Source: Aestuariivirgaceae bacterium (lineage in GTDB: Bacteria > Pseudomonadota > Alphaproteobacteria > Rhizobiales > Aestuariivirgaceae). From it: a stretch of 35,745 nt of DNA. The notes beneath the pieces were generated by a model that saw only the letters and a program-made list of their open reading frames with translations, was not told the DNA's origin and did not search any database. Made by a program: the position numbers and the translations under genes. The DNA lies in assembly GCA_028282065.1 (NCBI GenBank), contig JANQIR010000009.1, forward strand, positions 1 through 35,745. The letters are read 5' to 3'. Positions 25,728 through 33,118 of the stretch are shown piece after piece (within the stretch, counting starts at the first letter, position 1; each line of letters starts with the position of its first letter).

Positions 25728-26213
25728 TCAGTTGAACCAGCCCTTGACGGTATCCCAGACGGATCCTGATTGTGAGGCGTCGGCCGCTTGCGGGTCGGCC
25801 TTTGACATCTTGATCGTGTCTTCCGTGATTTCGTCCTTGAAGATGTTCATCTTGGCCAGGGTTGCCGGTCCGACCAGCCCGTCCACCTTCAATCCGTTCT
25901 TTTCCTGAAAATCCTTGACTGCCTTTTCGGTGCCGCCGCCGAATATTCCGTCAGCGCCGGTGCCGAGTGCATCTTGTACCTTCTTGACCGTTTCGCCCTT
26001 CGATCCGCGTCTTAGCAGGATCAGCGCGTGCAGCCCCATCTGAGCAAACGTATCAGGGCCCGCAATGCCGTCTACGGCCAGTGCGTTGTCTTCCTGGTAC
26101 TTTCTCAATGCCGCATCGGTTCCCGGTCCGAAAACACCGTCGGCGTCGACCCCGAGTTTTTCCTGAAGAATCTTTACCGGTTTGCCCGATGTACCCTTCT
26201 TGAGCATTGCCAC
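25728..26213 (-). CDS. Protein with two peptidoglycan-binding (PG_binding_1) repeats
   Basis: A 161-residue protein made of two PG_binding_1-like repeats (about 4-55 and 72-120), each ending in D-G-x-x-G-P-x-T, plus an acidic, low-complexity tail closing with S-V-W-D-T-V-K-G-W-F-N. The start is GTG at 26213: AGGAGG (complement of 26222-26227) is 8 nt upstream; the next ATG is two codons later. There is no signal peptide or membrane helix, odd for a peptidoglycan binder, so it is either exported by another route or the domain has another use. No enzyme domain is attached. Confidence 0.8.
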   Translation of the reverse strand: MAMLKKGTSGKPVKILQEKLGVDADGVFGPGTDAALRKYQEDNALAVDGIAGPDTFAQMGLHALILLRRGSKGETVKKVQDALGTGADGIFGGGTEKAVKDFQEKNGLKVDGLVGPATLAKMNIFKDEITEDTIKMSKADPQAADASQSGSVWDTVKGWFN

Positions 26214-26221
26214 GACACGTA

Positions 26222-26227
26222 CCTCCT
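26222..26227 (-). promoter_or_regulatory. Strong Shine-Dalgarno deciding a GTG start
   Basis: AGGAGG on the minus strand, 8 nt before GTG 26213 and 14 nt before ATG 26207, so it supports the GTG as the start of the peptidoglycan-binding repeat protein. Confidence 0.7.
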
Positions 26228-26312
26228 TTGACTTGTGGAAATACCGGACCGGCCGGCCCGGTAATAACTGAGCGCCCGACACTATCCATTGCCGGTGCCG
26301 TCCGCAACACAT

Positions 26313-26330
26313 CTAGGGTCCTGACCCTAG
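26313..26330. repeat. Palindromic copy of the TCCTGACCCTA motif
   Basis: CTAGGGTC-CT-GACCCTAG is a perfect 8-bp inverted repeat with a 2-bp centre, followed directly by a further AGGGTCCT. It contains TCCTGACCCTA (26319-26329), also found at 27237 and 30687. It lies about 100 bp upstream of the peptidoglycan-binding gene. Confidence 0.6.
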
Positions 26331-26454
26331 GGTCCTCGCCCTGGAAGTATTGCGATACCGGCAGATATTGTCCGAAGAAAATGTCAGGTTTACAGAGCGG
26401 ATTTTGAAGTGTGCAGGTGAGGTTTTGAAGCGCGCCGGGCTGTCGGCTCAATGC

Positions 26455-26661
26455 CTACTTCCGCGCACGCAGTGAAATCACCAGACCCGCCACAGGAACA
26501 AGCAACAGGAGCAGCAAGATGACCTGTTTCATGGCCGGCGCACCGGCGGCCGCAAAGATCAGCGAGATGAGCAGGGCGACGCCGAACAGGTCGGCCAGTA
26601 TGACCCACAGGCTCAACCGTTTGACCGGCCGTCCGGATGCATCTTCAATGTCGTTGTACAT
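26455..26661 (-). CDS. Small two-helix membrane protein
   Basis: A 68-residue predicted membrane protein. After a polar start (M-Y-N-D-I-E-D) come two hydrophobic helices at about 17-38 and 44-63, with a short A-P-A-M-K turn between, and a basic tail R-A-R-K that should stay in the cytoplasm. I do not recognise a family. The hydrophobic pattern and complete frame in an otherwise empty stretch support it as a real gene; the ribosome site is weak. Function unknown. Confidence 0.6.
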   Translation of the reverse strand: MYNDIEDASGRPVKRLSLWVILADLFGVALLISLIFAAAGAPAMKQVILLLLLLVPVAGLVISLRARK

Positions 26662-26750
26662 GGGCTTTTATGTCTCTCGCACCGTGTCACTATGAGATAC
26701 CGTGCAAAGGCAAATAGCAAGGCTCGTGCCAATCTCCGGGGCCTGTCCGG

Positions 26751-27200
26751 TTATGAGCCGCCCAAAGCAACCGATGGGACCCAAACATAACCGTCGTCAT
26801 CGACAATCATGCATTCGCGCAGGCCATGCGGTTTGTCCATACTGCCTGCCAGAACGGTCCAGCCACCCTCCCGGGCAGCCTTTTCGGCCCGATCCGGATC
26901 GACACCATAAAGTCGCAATTCGACCCCGGCGCCGCGGCCTTCGACCCCTTTGATGACACCACTCAAGGGATTGTCCGAATAGGTATGATCGGCATGCAGC
27001 ATCCATTGTGTGCCAACACAGCGCAACACGGCGAAATCGGCGTCGTGATAGGTCGCCGTCGCACCGGGAACGCGTTGACAGAATTCCACCGATCGCGCGA
27101 CGTCGCGCACCAGTAGATTTATGCCGAGGCCGGGCCGAAGGGACCGGCCATAGTCAGGCGCAGGCATCCAGGGATCTTGGTCGGGCGGGCGCTTTTTCAT
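26751..27200 (-). CDS. VOC (glyoxalase/bleomycin resistance) family protein
   Basis: A 149-residue protein of the vicinal oxygen chelate superfamily. One VOC module is visible: L-G-I-N-L-L-V-R-D-V-A-R-S-V-E-F-C at about 25-41 opens the first beta-alpha-beta unit, and the second unit closes with G-L-R-E-C-M-I-V-D-D-D-G-Y-V-W. Members include glyoxalases, dioxygenases and binding proteins, so no reaction can be assigned. ATG 27200 is chosen; a longer frame to 27278 would run through the repeated motif at 27237. No good ribosome site is seen. Confidence 0.78.
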   Translation of the reverse strand: MKKRPPDQDPWMPAPDYGRSLRPGLGINLLVRDVARSVEFCQRVPGATATYHDADFAVLRCVGTQWMLHADHTYSDNPLSGVIKGVEGRGAGVELRLYGVDPDRAEKAAREGGWTVLAGSMDKPHGLRECMIVDDDGYVWVPSVALGGS

Positions 27201-27236
27201 TGTCTGACAGCTGCTGCGTTGGATGAAATTAATGGA

Positions 27237-27247
27237 TCCTGACCCTA
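27237..27247. repeat. TCCTGACCCTA motif, second copy
   Basis: Exact 11-bp copy 37 bp upstream of the VOC start, oriented as TAGGGTCAGGA toward that gene, the same sense as the other two copies. Confidence 0.55.
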
Positions 27248-27339
27248 GCAAGTTCGGCAATCGGCGTGAACAGGGCAACGTATCTGTGCGCGATGCCGCA
27301 TAACCCGGCCTGGTGCCGCATTGGCACTCACTGTGACGG

Positions 27340-28125
27340 CTATCGGCGGATTGCTGGCGGATCTGATTGCTGCCAACCGCGCGCTGCTGGCTGATGGGCG
27401 CTCACATGATGGACCGGGAAGAGTTTTTCGGCAGCGCCCGGTTCGCCCTGCCGGAGGTCGGCCGCAATGCTGGGGATCGTGCATGCCGGCACGCCGGCGA
27501 AATGGCCGAACGCGGTGCGGTGACTGTGGCCGCAGAAGATCCTTTGTACGCCGCCATGGCGCCGCAACAGGTCCGATAATTCATCCAGCACGGCCTGATC
27601 TTCGAACTGAAACTGATATGGCAAGGCAGCTTGTGTCACGGTGAAGGGGGGATGGTGCATGAATAAGATCACGGGATTGCCGGCTGATCTGCGAAACATC
27701 TCCGCGGCATGTGACAGCCGTTCCCGGCACATGGTTCCCTTGCTGCTCGTCAGGCTGACCGTATCCAGCACAATCGCGCTGAAAGCCCCGTAGCCGATGG
27801 AATATTGAACAAAATCGTCGTGACAGGTGTCATCGTGACAGGTGTCAGGCAGCAAGTCGGCAAAGACCTGCCGGAACGGGCCCCGTTTGTCCCGGTTTCC
27901 TGGAATGACCAGCAAAGGGGCGCTCAAGCCGTTGAGTATGCCGGCGGCCCGTTCATACTCCTCGTGTGTGCCGAAATGCACAATGTCGCCAGTATGCACC
28001 ACCAGGTCAGGCTGCGGTGAAAGCGCGTTGACGTAAGCCACGCAATTCTGAAGATCCCCGGCCCGGTCACTGCCATCAGGTTGCGGTAACGCGATGTGGC
28101 TGTCGGATATCTGTGCAATCAGCAT
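27340..28125 (-). CDS. Metallophosphoesterase, CpdA/GpdQ-like
   Basis: A 261-residue class III cyclic nucleotide phosphodiesterase-like metallophosphoesterase. The two-metal site is visible as D8-S-H10, G46-D47, G-N77-R-D79, H157-H158 and G199-H-S-H202. The usual G-N-H-D motif reads G-N-R-D, replacing the conserved active-site histidine by Arg. Residues 95-104 are a tandem T-C-H-D-D duplication encoded by a 15-bp direct repeat (27819-27832 and 27834-27847). Relatives cleave cAMP or glycerophosphodiesters; the substrate here is open. It is divergent from the CysH-like/Sat pair across 193 bp, so a link to adenylyl-sulfate by-products is possible but only inferred. Confidence 0.83.
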   Translation of the reverse strand: MLIAQISDSHIALPQPDGSDRAGDLQNCVAYVNALSPQPDLVVHTGDIVHFGTHEEYERAAGILNGLSAPLLVIPGNRDKRGPFRQVFADLLPDTCHDDTCHDDFVQYSIGYGAFSAIVLDTVSLTSSKGTMCRERLSHAAEMFRRSAGNPVILFMHHPPFTVTQAALPYQFQFEDQAVLDELSDLLRRHGGVQRIFCGHSHRTAFGHFAGVPACTIPSIAADLRQGEPGAAEKLFPVHHVSAHQPAARGWQQSDPPAIRR

Positions 28126-28318
28126 GCGGTATCGAATAACTGCTCCAGCGACAGGGCGGGCATTTCAATAAAGGAATTCGGCGCCAGAGTCAGCAACACA
28201 ATTCCTCCTCCGCCGGCAGGCCCTGCCGCCCACTCCGACATCTGGCTGCAAAGCGCTCCAGCCCCGCGAGCCTCACGAACGGGTTTGATCCGGCTGAAAA
28301 ACATTCTAGGCTGGGAGG

Positions 28319-28942
28319 ATGGGTGTATTGCAGGACATACGAGAGCGTACCGCCGGGCTTGCGGCATCGGATATGTTGCGCTTCCTGATCAAGGAACGGT
28401 TCGCAGGGTCGGTCATCGTGACCGCATCTTTGAAATCTCCCAGCATTGTCGTGCTGAAGATGGTGGCGGACATCGATCCGTCGACACCGGTTATCTTCTG
28501 CCATCCCAAACCGGTTTTCCGTGAAAGCGAAACCTACCGTGAGGAGATCATCGGCAGGCTCGGCCTGGTCAATACCGAAGTCGTCACACAGAGCGACCCG
28601 ATGAACGAAAAACGGGCGTACGAACTCTGCGAACGCTTGTGGAACGAAACTGCCGGAGACATGGGCAGGCACCGCGAGATGCTCCATCTCAATGACAGGC
28701 TGGCGCCATACAGGTGCTGGATCAAGGCGGCCTATCACGACCGGCCGGATCAGCGGTCGTCGCAGCGTATCGAAATCTATGGTGGCATGATTGTCGTGGA
28801 TGCCCTGCGCCGCCGTCCGGTCGAAGCTGTCGACAGCTTCATGCAAAGTCATGGCCTGCCCTATCACCCCAAGATCAGGCGCGTGAAAGAACGGATTCCA
28901 CTTCCGGAGCCCGATGCACCCGATGTTGGCTATCACTTCTGA
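28319..28942 (+). CDS. CysH-like (PAPS reductase family) protein lacking redox cysteines
   Basis: A 207-residue protein with the adenine nucleotide alpha-hydrolase-like fold of APS/PAPS reductases: S31-V-I-V-T-A-S, then V-L-K-M-V-A-D-I-D-P-S-T-P-V-I-F (45-60), and the late H-G-L-P-Y-H-P (178-184) match the family. It ends about 30 residues early and has no C-terminal E-C-G-L-H cysteine motif; the C-C pair of [4Fe-4S] APS reductases is reduced to R132-C133. Only C61, C104 and C133 occur, so normal reductase chemistry seems impossible. The ATG at 28319 abuts GGGAGG (28313-28318), which suits the in-frame TTG at 28328 better; an in-frame stop at 28307 limits the start. It is 63 bp upstream of sat on the same strand. 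Confidence 0.72.
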   Translation: MGVLQDIRERTAGLAASDMLRFLIKERFAGSVIVTASLKSPSIVVLKMVADIDPSTPVIFCHPKPVFRESETYREEIIGRLGLVNTEVVTQSDPMNEKRAYELCERLWNETAGDMGRHREMLHLNDRLAPYRCWIKAAYHDRPDQRSSQRIEIYGGMIVVDALRRRPVEAVDSFMQSHGLPYHPKIRRVKERIPLPEPDAPDVGYHF

Positions 28943-29005
28943 ATAACGGTGGCGCTGTCGCTCGATCCCGCAGGATTTCGCTACAATCACCGCAGGAGCC
29001 CGAAC

Positions 29006-30196
29006 ATGCCGCAGCTTATCTCTCCCCACGGGTCGGACGACTTGAAGCCGCTGTATGTTGAAGATGCCGAAGCCCGCGGCAGGCTGGCAGAAGATGCCGC
29101 CAGGTTGCCCGCTCTTACCATCAGTTCTGCGGCGGCAGGCAATGCCGTCATGCTTGGCGGCGGTTATTTCACGCCGCTTGGCGGCTTCATGAACAAGGCC
29201 GATGCTGTCAGCGTCGCCGGTACAATGCGCATGCACAATGGCCTGTTCTGGCCCGTACCCGTGCTCAATATGGTGGAAGACCGTGGGGTGGCGGCCGCCG
29301 GAGAACGGATCGCACTGCGCGACCCCAACGTTGCCGGCGGCCCGATCATTGCCGTCATGGATGTGGAAGCCATCGAAGAACTCGATGATGCCGAGTGGAC
29401 TGCGATCGTAGAGGGAATATTTGGCACGGCCGATCAGAACCATCCGGGCGTGGCTGAATTCGCAGCCTTGGGCCGCATCATTCTGTCAGGACCGATAGAG
29501 GTGTTGAACTTCAGCTACTTCAGGAGCGACTTTCCCGGCACTTTTCGCACGGCGGTGGAAATTCGCCGGGAAATCGCCGAAAGGGGATGGAGACGCGTGG
29601 TTGCATTTCAAACGCGCAATCCCATGCACCGTGCCCATGAAGAACTTTGCCGTCTGGCGATGGAGCGGCTCGATGCCGACGGCCTGGTCATTCACATGCT
29701 GCTGGGCAAACTCAAGCCCGGCGATATTCCGGCACATGTGCGTGAAGCCGCAATTCGCAAGATGGTCGAACTGTACTTCCCGGCCAATAGTGTCATTGTC
29801 TCCGGGTACGGCTTCGACATGCTCTATGCCGGTCCGCGTGAAGCGCTGTTGCATGCGGTGTTCCGGCAGAATATGGGCGCTTCACATCTGATTGTCGGGC
29901 GCGATCACGCAGGTGTTGGCGACTATTACGGGGCGTTCGATGCCCAGACCGTGTTTGATGAAATTGCCGCCGATGCCCTGGATATCGAGATCTTCCGGGC
30001 TGACCACACCGCCTATTCGAAGAAGCTCCATAAGGTGGTGATGATGCGCGAAGCCTCCGGTCACGCTCAAGAGGACTTTGTGCTGCTGTCCGGAACCCGG
30101 GTGCGCGAGATGCTTGCCAATGGCGAGGCCCCGCCGGAGGAGTTCTCCCGCCCGGAAGTCGCGCAGATTCTCATGGATCACTACAGGTCGCCGTGA
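29006..30196 (+). CDS. sat: Sulfate adenylyltransferase (ATP sulfurylase, Sat type)
   Basis: A 396-residue homomeric ATP sulfurylase that interconverts ATP plus sulfate with APS plus pyrophosphate. Active-site motifs are Q202-T-R-N-P-M-H-R-A-H211 and G298-R-D-H-A-G303. It is the Sat type, not CysDN, and lacks a fused APS kinase domain. In bacteria this form serves assimilation or, with AprAB, sulfur oxidation; neither aprAB, cysC nor a genuine reductase is in the window. ATG 29006 has AGGAG (28994-28998) 7 nt upstream, so a longer frame from 28949 is set aside. The partner gene upstream is the CysH-like protein. Confidence 0.93.
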   Translation: MPQLISPHGSDDLKPLYVEDAEARGRLAEDAARLPALTISSAAAGNAVMLGGGYFTPLGGFMNKADAVSVAGTMRMHNGLFWPVPVLNMVEDRGVAAAGERIALRDPNVAGGPIIAVMDVEAIEELDDAEWTAIVEGIFGTADQNHPGVAEFAALGRIILSGPIEVLNFSYFRSDFPGTFRTAVEIRREIAERGWRRVVAFQTRNPMHRAHEELCRLAMERLDADGLVIHMLLGKLKPGDIPAHVREAAIRKMVELYFPANSVIVSGYGFDMLYAGPREALLHAVFRQNMGASHLIVGRDHAGVGDYYGAFDAQTVFDEIAADALDIEIFRADHTAYSKKLHKVVMMREASGHAQEDFVLLSGTRVREMLANGEAPPEEFSRPEVAQILMDHYRSP

Positions 30197-30220
30197 GCTG
30201 GCAGGCACTTTCGGTTTTTG

Positions 30221-30586
30221 TCAAAATTCGGTGTATTTTGCCGCGTTGCCGCGTGATTTGGCGACCGGGTACTTGGCTTCATTGATGGTAATCTTGTCGG
30301 CAGCGGCCTGTTGCAGATCTATGCCGGTACGTTCTGCAATCAACAATAGATAGAGCAGAATGTCGGCACATTCTTCGCTCAGACGCCGGCGCAAGGCATC
30401 ACCGGCCGCTTCGGTTTCAAACTCCTGGTCTTTCTTCCACTGGACCAGTTCCAGCAACTCGGCCGCCTCCAGGTTCAGCGACACGATGAGATCCTTCAGG
30501 GAATGAAACTGGCGCCAGTCACGCTCATCGCGGAACTGCAGCAGCCGACCGGTAATTTCTGCAAGAGATGGCTTGTGTTGGGTCAT
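30221..30586 (-). CDS. MazG-like nucleotide pyrophosphohydrolase
   Basis: A 121-residue all-alpha NTP pyrophosphatase of the MazG-like/dCTPase (RS21-C6) group, usually a house-cleaning enzyme that removes non-canonical or excess dNTPs. The metal motif E-x-x-E...E-x-x-D is E40-A-A-E43 and E72-C-A-D75. The short length and W-R-Q-F-H (24-28) lead-in are typical. It converges on sat with 24 bp between stops. No toxin-antitoxin or phage-defence genes are nearby. Confidence 0.87.
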   Translation of the reverse strand: MTQHKPSLAEITGRLLQFRDERDWRQFHSLKDLIVSLNLEAAELLELVQWKKDQEFETEAAGDALRRRLSEECADILLYLLLIAERTGIDLQQAAADKITINEAKYPVAKSRGNAAKYTEF

Positions 30587-30686
30587 GATTTGTCCTTGAT
30601 GCGCCGTCTGCCCGATGCCGGTCCTTCGTCTCCGTTTGTTGCATCTTAGGCCTCCATTGCAAACACAATCGCATGATATTAAAGAG

Positions 30687-30710
30687 TCCTGACCCTAATC
30701 AGGCTCAGGA
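30687..30710. repeat. TCCTGACCCTA motif, third copy, with hairpin
   Basis: The copy spans 30687-30697. Here CCTGA (30688-30692) can pair with TCAGG (30699-30703), and TCCTGA (30687-30692) with TCAGGA (30705-30710). It lies about 100 bp upstream of the MazG-like gene. Confidence 0.55.
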
Positions 30711-30726
30711 TAAGTTGCATCTGAGG

Positions 30727-30755
30727 CTGTCAAACGTCTCTTGCCAGAGTATAAT
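30727..30755 (+). promoter_or_regulatory. Candidate sigma-70 promoter for pcs
   Basis: CTGTCA (30727-30732) and a perfect TATAAT (30750-30755) with a 17-bp spacer, in an AT-richer stretch, 87 bp before the pcs start. The -35 matches the consensus at four of six positions. Confidence 0.4.
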
Positions 30756-30841
30756 CGTTCGCAACAAATATATGTTCCAGGCTGGGATCTCACTTATTTG
30801 CAGCAACGGCGGAAATGCCGGTTGCGAGTGATAGAGTACAT

Positions 30842-31585
30842 ATGACCGACCACACGACTGATCCTGCAAAAAAAGAGCTGGCCGCGGCTTGGGCCGTGCA
30901 TGCATTTACCGCGTCGGGTGTTGTGCTCGGGTTCCTGGCGATTGTCGCCATCCTGGAAGGCGACAAGATCGCGGCGTTCATGTGGCTTGGGCTGGCGCTG
31001 TTCGTAGACGGCATTGACGGGACGCTGGCGCGCCGGGTGCGGGTGAAGGAAGTCACGCCGCAATTCGACGGTGCGACACTCGACAATGTCATCGACTACT
31101 TCACCTATGTGGTTGTGCCGGCGCTGATGATCTACTGGTTCGATCTGGTGCCGCCGGGATGGGAGGTGCCGGCGGCGGCCTGCATCATGGCGGTGTCGTG
31201 CTACACCTTTGCCAATGTCGGCATGAAAACCTATGACTATTATTTTTCCGGCTTCCCGGCATTGTGGAACCTGGCTGTTTTGTACTTCCACGTGCTGCAA
31301 ACAGATCCGTGGATCAATCTGGCCGTGATCGGCGTTTGTGCGGTCCTGACATTCGTGCCGTGGAAGTATGTTCACCCGCTGAGGGTGAAGGACTGGCGGT
31401 CCGTCACCATCCCCATGACCGTTTTATGGGGCGCGACATCCTTGCGGCTGGTGCTGATCCACCCGGATGTCAACAAGGCGGAAGAAGCCTCGCCAACCGT
31501 GTTCTGGCTTTGGGTGATCGCATCTTTGTATTTCATCGGCATTTCGCTTTGGAGGTCGTTCAGGCCGATGCCGGAGCATGATTGA
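30842..31585 (+). CDS. pcs: Phosphatidylcholine synthase
   Basis: A 247-residue membrane enzyme of the CDP-alcohol phosphatidyltransferase family that condenses choline with CDP-diacylglycerol to give phosphatidylcholine. The catalytic motif D59-G60-x2-A63-R64 ... G77-x3-D81-x3-D85, with its longer spacer, is the one seen in rhizobial Pcs. About eight hydrophobic helices follow. ATG 30842 gives the family N-terminus. The Pcs route needs exogenous choline and is typical of plant- or animal-associated and some marine alphaproteobacteria. It converges on emrB. Confidence 0.92.
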   Translation: MTDHTTDPAKKELAAAWAVHAFTASGVVLGFLAIVAILEGDKIAAFMWLGLALFVDGIDGTLARRVRVKEVTPQFDGATLDNVIDYFTYVVVPALMIYWFDLVPPGWEVPAAACIMAVSCYTFANVGMKTYDYYFSGFPALWNLAVLYFHVLQTDPWINLAVIGVCAVLTFVPWKYVHPLRVKDWRSVTIPMTVLWGATSLRLVLIHPDVNKAEEASPTVFWLWVIASLYFIGISLWRSFRPMPEHD

Positions 31586-31600
31586 TGCCCTGCTCTGTCG

Positions 31601-33118
31601 TCACGGTGCCTGTGTCCGCGCCCGTGCCGGCCGCATGAACAAGACCAAGGGTATGGCAGCGAAAGCCGTCCAGGCGAACAGCCGGAAAGAGTTCAAATAG
31701 CCGATCATCAGACTCTGGCGTTGCATCTCCGCGCTCAACCCCGCGAGACCCGCGTCCGTTTCGATGTTCCACACCCGTGTCACCGACAGATACCGGAAGC
31801 CATCGATCCAGGCCGACAGGGAACTGGCGCTTTCGGCATAGCTGATTTTGCCGGTGTGCAGCACGACGGCAACGCTGATGGAGATAAAGGCGCTTGAGCC
31901 GATGTTGCGCAACAGGTGGAAGATTGCCGTTGCCTCTGGGATGTGCATGGGCGCCAGGGTCGAGAACGCCGCGACGGCGACGGGAACCCAGACGAAGCCG
32001 ACGCCGAGGCCCTGCAGGCAGGTGGTCCAGGCCACGCCCCAGGTGGTCAGATTGACATCGAACTGTGCCATCGCCCAGCCGGCATAGGCCTGCAGAAAGA
32101 ACCCAACAGCAATCGGTATGCGCGGATCCATGCGGCCGGCAAAGGCCATGATGGTGAAACCGACAAATGTGCCGACGCCACGTGCGCCCATCAGCAAACC
32201 GACGATGGATTGCGGATAACCACGCAGTTCCTGCAGGAGAGGCGGGAACAGAACCATCGGCACGAAGTTCAGCATGCCGAAGATGAAGACCAGCAGCAGG
32301 CCCAGTACGAAATTGCGGTCGCGCATTATTCGCAGATCGAGAAAGGGCTGTTTGCCGGTCACGCACTGGACGATGAAAATGTAGAGGCCGAGCGCGACGA
32401 TACAGGCCTCTATGACCGTCTCCATGCTGTCGAACCAGCCGTTGCGTTCGCCCCTGTCGAACATGATCTGCAAAGCGGCGACAGCGGCGGACAGCGCGAG
32501 AAAGCCGATCCAATCGAAGGGGCGTCCACCGGTGGCGGGCCGGCGCGGGACGAATGCGATAAGGCCGAGAAAGGCGATCACACCAAACGGCACCATCATG
32601 AAGAAGATCCAGCGCCAGCCGAGATGTTCGGTCAGGTAACCTCCCAACGTTGGCGCAATGATCGGCCCCAGGATGACGCCCATTCCCCAGCACGCCATGG
32701 CCATGGAGCGTTGACGTTCCGGAAATGTTGCCAGTACCAGTGCCTGGGACACGGGGACCAGCGGCGCGCCGAACAGACCTTGGGCGATGCGTGCCAGCAC
32801 CATCTGCTCAAGTGTCTGGGACATGCCGCATAAGACGGTTGCGATAATGAAACCACCAACCGCGATGAGCAGCAGGCTGCGGGATTCGTAGCGCGCGGCG
32901 AACCAGCCGGCCAGCGGCGTCGCGACGGCTGTGGCAACGAGATTGCCGGTAATCGTCCAGGTGATCTGGTCCTGTGTGGCCGCCAGTGCGCCGCGCATGT
33001 CAGGCAATGCGACAGAGGCGATGGTCACCGCCATGGCATAGAGCATCGTCACGAACGTCACCGTGAAGAGGACGAACCACTTGCGGCTGTCGGTCTCAGG
33101 GATGGCGGCGACGCTCAT
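31601..33118 (-). CDS. emrB: DHA2-family drug efflux MFS transporter (EmrB-like)
   Basis: A 505-residue inner-membrane permease of the 14-helix DHA2 family. The first helix starts near residue 14, and the antiporter motif C-like segment G-x-I-L-G-P-I-I-A-P-T-L-G-G (about 146-159) is clear, as is the N-terminal A-S-V-A-L-P-D-M motif D1. With the membrane fusion protein upstream it should form a tripartite pump through a TolC-like channel that is not in the window. The start overlaps emrA by 4 bp. Substrate not predictable. Confidence 0.92.
   Translation of the reverse strand: MSVAAIPETDSRKWFVLFTVTFVTMLYAMAVTIASVALPDMRGALAATQDQITWTITGNLVATAVATPLAGWFAARYESRSLLLIAVGGFIIATVLCGMSQTLEQMVLARIAQGLFGAPLVPVSQALVLATFPERQRSMAMACWGMGVILGPIIAPTLGGYLTEHLGWRWIFFMMVPFGVIAFLGLIAFVPRRPATGGRPFDWIGFLALSAAVAALQIMFDRGERNGWFDSMETVIEACIVALGLYIFIVQCVTGKQPFLDLRIMRDRNFVLGLLLVFIFGMLNFVPMVLFPPLLQELRGYPQSIVGLLMGARGVGTFVGFTIMAFAGRMDPRIPIAVGFFLQAYAGWAMAQFDVNLTTWGVAWTTCLQGLGVGFVWVPVAVAAFSTLAPMHIPEATAIFHLLRNIGSSAFISISVAVVLHTGKISYAESASSLSAWIDGFRYLSVTRVWNIETDAGLAGLSAEMQRQSLMIGYLNSFRLFAWTAFAAIPLVLFMRPARARTQAP

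Noticed and set aside
28190-29443. Minus-strand open frame of 417 codons across the CysH-like and sat genes
   Set aside because: Sat on the plus strand has intact catalytic motifs and a good ribosome site; the antisense product is a shadow.
30221-30586. MazG-like gene as part of a phage-defence island
   Set aside because: Neighbours are housekeeping genes; nothing resembling a defence system or mobile element is nearby.
31916-32833. Plus-strand open frame inside emrB, rich in Asp, Glu and His
   Set aside because: Complement of a membrane transporter; such composition is what antisense of hydrophobic codons gives.
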